Shown: piece after piece, positions 37,053 to 38,212 of the stretch
Numbering within the stretch: position 1 is the first letter of the stretch
How the letters are laid out: every line of letters begins with the position of its first letter
Origin: Pirellulales bacterium
GTDB lineage: Bacteria > Planctomycetota > Planctomycetia > Pirellulales > JADZDJ01
DNA length: 38,212 bases
Assembly: GCA_020851115.1 (NCBI GenBank)
Contig: JADZDJ010000268.1
Coordinates: forward strand, 1 to 38,212
Direction: 5' to 3'
The notes under the pieces: model-generated
Seen by the model: only the letters and a program-made list of their open reading frames with translations
The model's database searches: none
What the model was told of the DNA's origin: nothing
Position numbers and translations under genes: made by a program

Positions 37053-37380
37053 TGGACGCCTGCTTTGGCCGCGATAAACCGATTGCTACAGGTAGAGTCT
37101 TTTCGGGGTCTTTGACGGGCTTACGATCCGAACCTCGCACCGAACGGATTGGATCGACTTGGGCGCGTCGGCACCCTAGCATCGCTGCGATTAGTATCTG
37201 CGATGAAAATCTTGCTGTCGACGTGATACAAAAGGTCGCCCTGTCAAAGCGATGCAGTTCGAAGTAGCCCGCGGCTTCCGATCCCGGCCAGAGCCGGTCG
37301 GCAAGTTCCAGCAGCCCGCAGCAGGCAAAGAACTGGCCGAGATTGGTGAGGTCTAGGGGGATTTTGATGAGGTTATTCAT
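37053..37380 (-). pseudogene. csb3: Truncated Csb3/Cas8-like gene of a type I-G CRISPR system
   Basis: ATG 37380 opens MNNLIKIPLDL then TNLGQFFACCGLLELADRLW. This resembles the N-terminus of Csb3 (Cas8u2) of type I-G (formerly I-U) CRISPR-Cas, a Cascade subunit usually several hundred residues long. Family resemblance continues in outline (CITSTARFSSQILIAAMLGC, then KTLPVAIG) for about 100 codons. The frame then runs into the DNA antisense to the end of gspM and stops at 36973. It lacks the rest of the protein, so it is interpreted as a remnant cut off at the gspM border. The family call is from memory of the motif and should be tested. Confidence 0.55.
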
Positions 37381-37393
37381 AGTCGGTCTTCGA

Positions 37394-37422
37394 TTGCGTT
37401 TGACCCGCCCGCAGCGTAGAAT
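37394..37422 (+). promoter_or_regulatory. Possible promoter of the toxin-antitoxin pair
   Basis: TAGAAT at 37417-37422 (five of six -10 bases) lies 17 bases after TTGCGT at 37394-37399 (weak -35). The predicted transcription start would fall at or next to the antitoxin ATG at 37429, giving a leaderless message. No Shine-Dalgarno precedes that ATG, which agrees. Confidence 0.35.
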
Positions 37423-37428
37423 TTGAAC

Positions 37429-37677
37429 ATGGAATTTCTAGGGCGAGTCGATCAGGGGGTGATTGTTCCGCAGGGGGATGCCAGCCTGCCGGACGGAGCG
37501 ATGGTGCGCATTGTTTATGAGCCGACGGCGAAGGCGATGGAGAAGACTGCGCCAAAGCAGCCGGGATTTCGCGTTCAATTTCCGCTGGTGCGCACGGGGA
37601 AGCCAGGCACGCTGCATTTGACCAACGAGATGATCGCTCGGGTTCTGGATGAAGAAGATTTTTCTCCTCGACGTTAA
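37429..37677 (+). CDS. Antitoxin of a PIN-toxin pair
   Basis: An 82-residue protein directly upstream of, and overlapping by 29 bases, the PIN-domain toxin. Its N-terminus (FLGRVDQGVIVPQGDASLPDG, then VRIVYEP) resembles the beta-strand DNA-binding part of small antitoxins of the DUF104/AF2212-like or AbrB-like kind. The C-terminal TLHLTNEMIARVLDEEDF helix should wrap the toxin. It would neutralise the toxin and repress the operon. TTG 37423 is an alternative start, but ATG 37429 is preferred. Confidence 0.75.
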   Translation: MEFLGRVDQGVIVPQGDASLPDGAMVRIVYEPTAKAMEKTAPKQPGFRVQFPLVRTGKPGTLHLTNEMIARVLDEEDFSPRR

Positions 37678-38095
37678 CGTTTGGGTGGCGCTGGTGTTCG
37701 ACCACCACGACCACCATGCTCCAGCGCTGTCGTGGGTGCAAACGGTTGGCGATGAAACGCTGGCCTTTTGCCGGATGACGCAGCAAGGCTTGCTGCGGTT
37801 GGCTACCAACGAACGAGTGCTGCGGGAACATGCCGTCACGCTGAAAGAAGCGTGGGCCCTCTACGATCGAATTGCCGCCGATTTTCGAGTTTCGCTTGCG
37901 CCCGAACCGACCGGACTCGAACGAGAGTGGCGACGACTGACGCAGACGAACCGGCCTTCGACGCACCTTTGGAACGACGCCTACTTGGCGGCGTTCGCGA
38001 CTTGCGCCGGCTTGGAGATCGTTACGTTCGACCGCGGTTTCGAGCAGTTCACACTCCAGCGATGCACGATCTTGGCGCGAGCGGATGTCAAGTAG
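37649..38095 (+). CDS. vapC: PIN-domain ribonuclease toxin, VapC-like
   Basis: A 148-residue PIN-domain protein. The first acidic residue is in FLLDVNVWVALVFDHHDHH. The central motif is FCRMTQQGLLRLATN, where Gln replaces the usual Glu, as in one VapC subgroup. Further acidic residues are in LWNDAYLAAFA and EIVTFDRGFEQF. It most likely cleaves RNA and is held inactive by the upstream antitoxin; the substrate is unknown. Its stop lies only 11 bases from the convergent stop of the cas3-like fragment, so the pair is packed tightly into the former cas operon. Confidence 0.9.
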   Translation: MKKIFLLDVNVWVALVFDHHDHHAPALSWVQTVGDETLAFCRMTQQGLLRLATNERVLREHAVTLKEAWALYDRIAADFRVSLAPEPTGLEREWRRLTQTNRPSTHLWNDAYLAAFATCAGLEIVTFDRGFEQFTLQRCTILARADVK

Positions 38096-38106
38096 GCCAA
38101 TGCGGC

Positions 38107-38212
38107 TCATTCGTCGCCTCCTTCTTGCTCGTCGGTCTCGGTGACTGCTTCGTTGGCGCTTGCCAGGGCATCGGCGCAGCGGAGCAAGTTCTCCAGCCAC
38201 GCAAGATACCAC
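38107..38212 (-). CDS. cas3: C-terminal end of a probable type I-G Cas3 (HD domain)
   Basis: Only the last 34 residues lie in the window: WYLAWLENLLRCADALAS followed by an acidic tail ending EQEGGDE. The L-x-x-LLR-x-AD-x-xAS pattern resembles the last helix of HD nuclease domains, and in type I-G systems the HD domain is at the C-terminus of Cas3. cas3 is also the usual gene just upstream of csb3. The identification leans on this context and is tentative; the gene continues beyond the right edge. Confidence 0.45.
   Translation of the reverse strand, partial: WYLAWLENLLRCADALASANEAVTETDEQEGGDE
38108..38122 (-). promoter_or_regulatory. Orphan ribosome binding site and start codon overlapping the cas3 stop
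   Basis: On the minus strand AGGAGG (38122-38117) is followed after 6 bases by ATG (38110-38108), which overlaps the cas3-like TGA as ATGA. This is a textbook coupled start. Today it opens a frame (MSRIG...) that immediately runs antisense through the toxin gene, so it appears to have lost its original gene, presumably csb3. Confidence 0.6.

Noticed and set aside
37373-38212. Long minus-strand frame of 279 codons at the right edge
   Set aside because: It is antisense to the antitoxin and PIN toxin, which have clear domains. Its own translation is Arg/Gln-rich without motifs. Only its ATG region (38110) is of interest, as an orphan start.

Overview
The window looks like chromosomal DNA of a planctomycete, most likely of the Pirellulales type. 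This is inferred from gene content, with no database search. The pointers are a secreted protein that ends in two dockerin-like repeats and a PEP-CTERM sorting signal, a large Gly/Arg-rich EF-hand protein, and a general secretion pathway locus whose inner-membrane platform resembles PilM/N/O/P. GC-rich, short, loosely packed operons with simple-sequence tracts at many gene borders fit the same picture.

Left third (1-12.3 kb): an unidentified edge fragment; a LexA-type DNA-binding domain fused to a pRiA4b ORF-3-like domain; adenine deaminase (ade); a minus-strand run dnaB > trpS > membrane protein > acpS; then on the plus strand pyrB, pyrC and a secreted S9-family peptidase.

Middle (12.4-25.9 kb): mostly minus-strand metabolic and exported-protein genes. 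They are a TPR-like protein, a secreted beta-propeller, leuD, leuC, coaD, a class V aminotransferase, an SDR oxidoreductase, an e(P4)-type acid phosphatase and the dockerin/PEP-CTERM protein. On the plus strand are a small exported protein and a GDP-fucose-synthase-like epimerase. A divergent pair follows: an EF-hand protein and a Spy/CpxP-like periplasmic protein.

Right third (26.0-37.1 kb): one long plus-strand locus for a type II secretion / pseudopilus machine, gspE-F-G-H-I-J-K, followed by a PilM-PilN-like fusion (GspL position) and a PilO-PilP-like fusion (GspM/C position). Many of its genes overlap by 4 bases. No secretin (GspD) or prepilin peptidase gene is present in the window.

Right edge (37.05-38.2 kb): I read this as remains of a type I-G (formerly I-U) CRISPR-cas operon on the minus strand. 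It comprises the last 34 residues of a probable Cas3 with a C-terminal HD domain, and a truncated Csb3/Cas8-like gene that abuts gspM. Between them, on the opposite strand, sits a complete PIN-domain toxin-antitoxin pair. It separates a strong Shine-Dalgarno/ATG, which overlaps the cas3 stop, from the csb3 body. No CRISPR array is visible.

A second theme is simple-sequence tracts (CCCCATTC, ATTCATC, GGGTTCA, GAGTC-like). They sit between genes and in several places are read into proteins: an insert in Ade, the C-terminal tail of PyrB, and long leaders on three successive pseudopilins.
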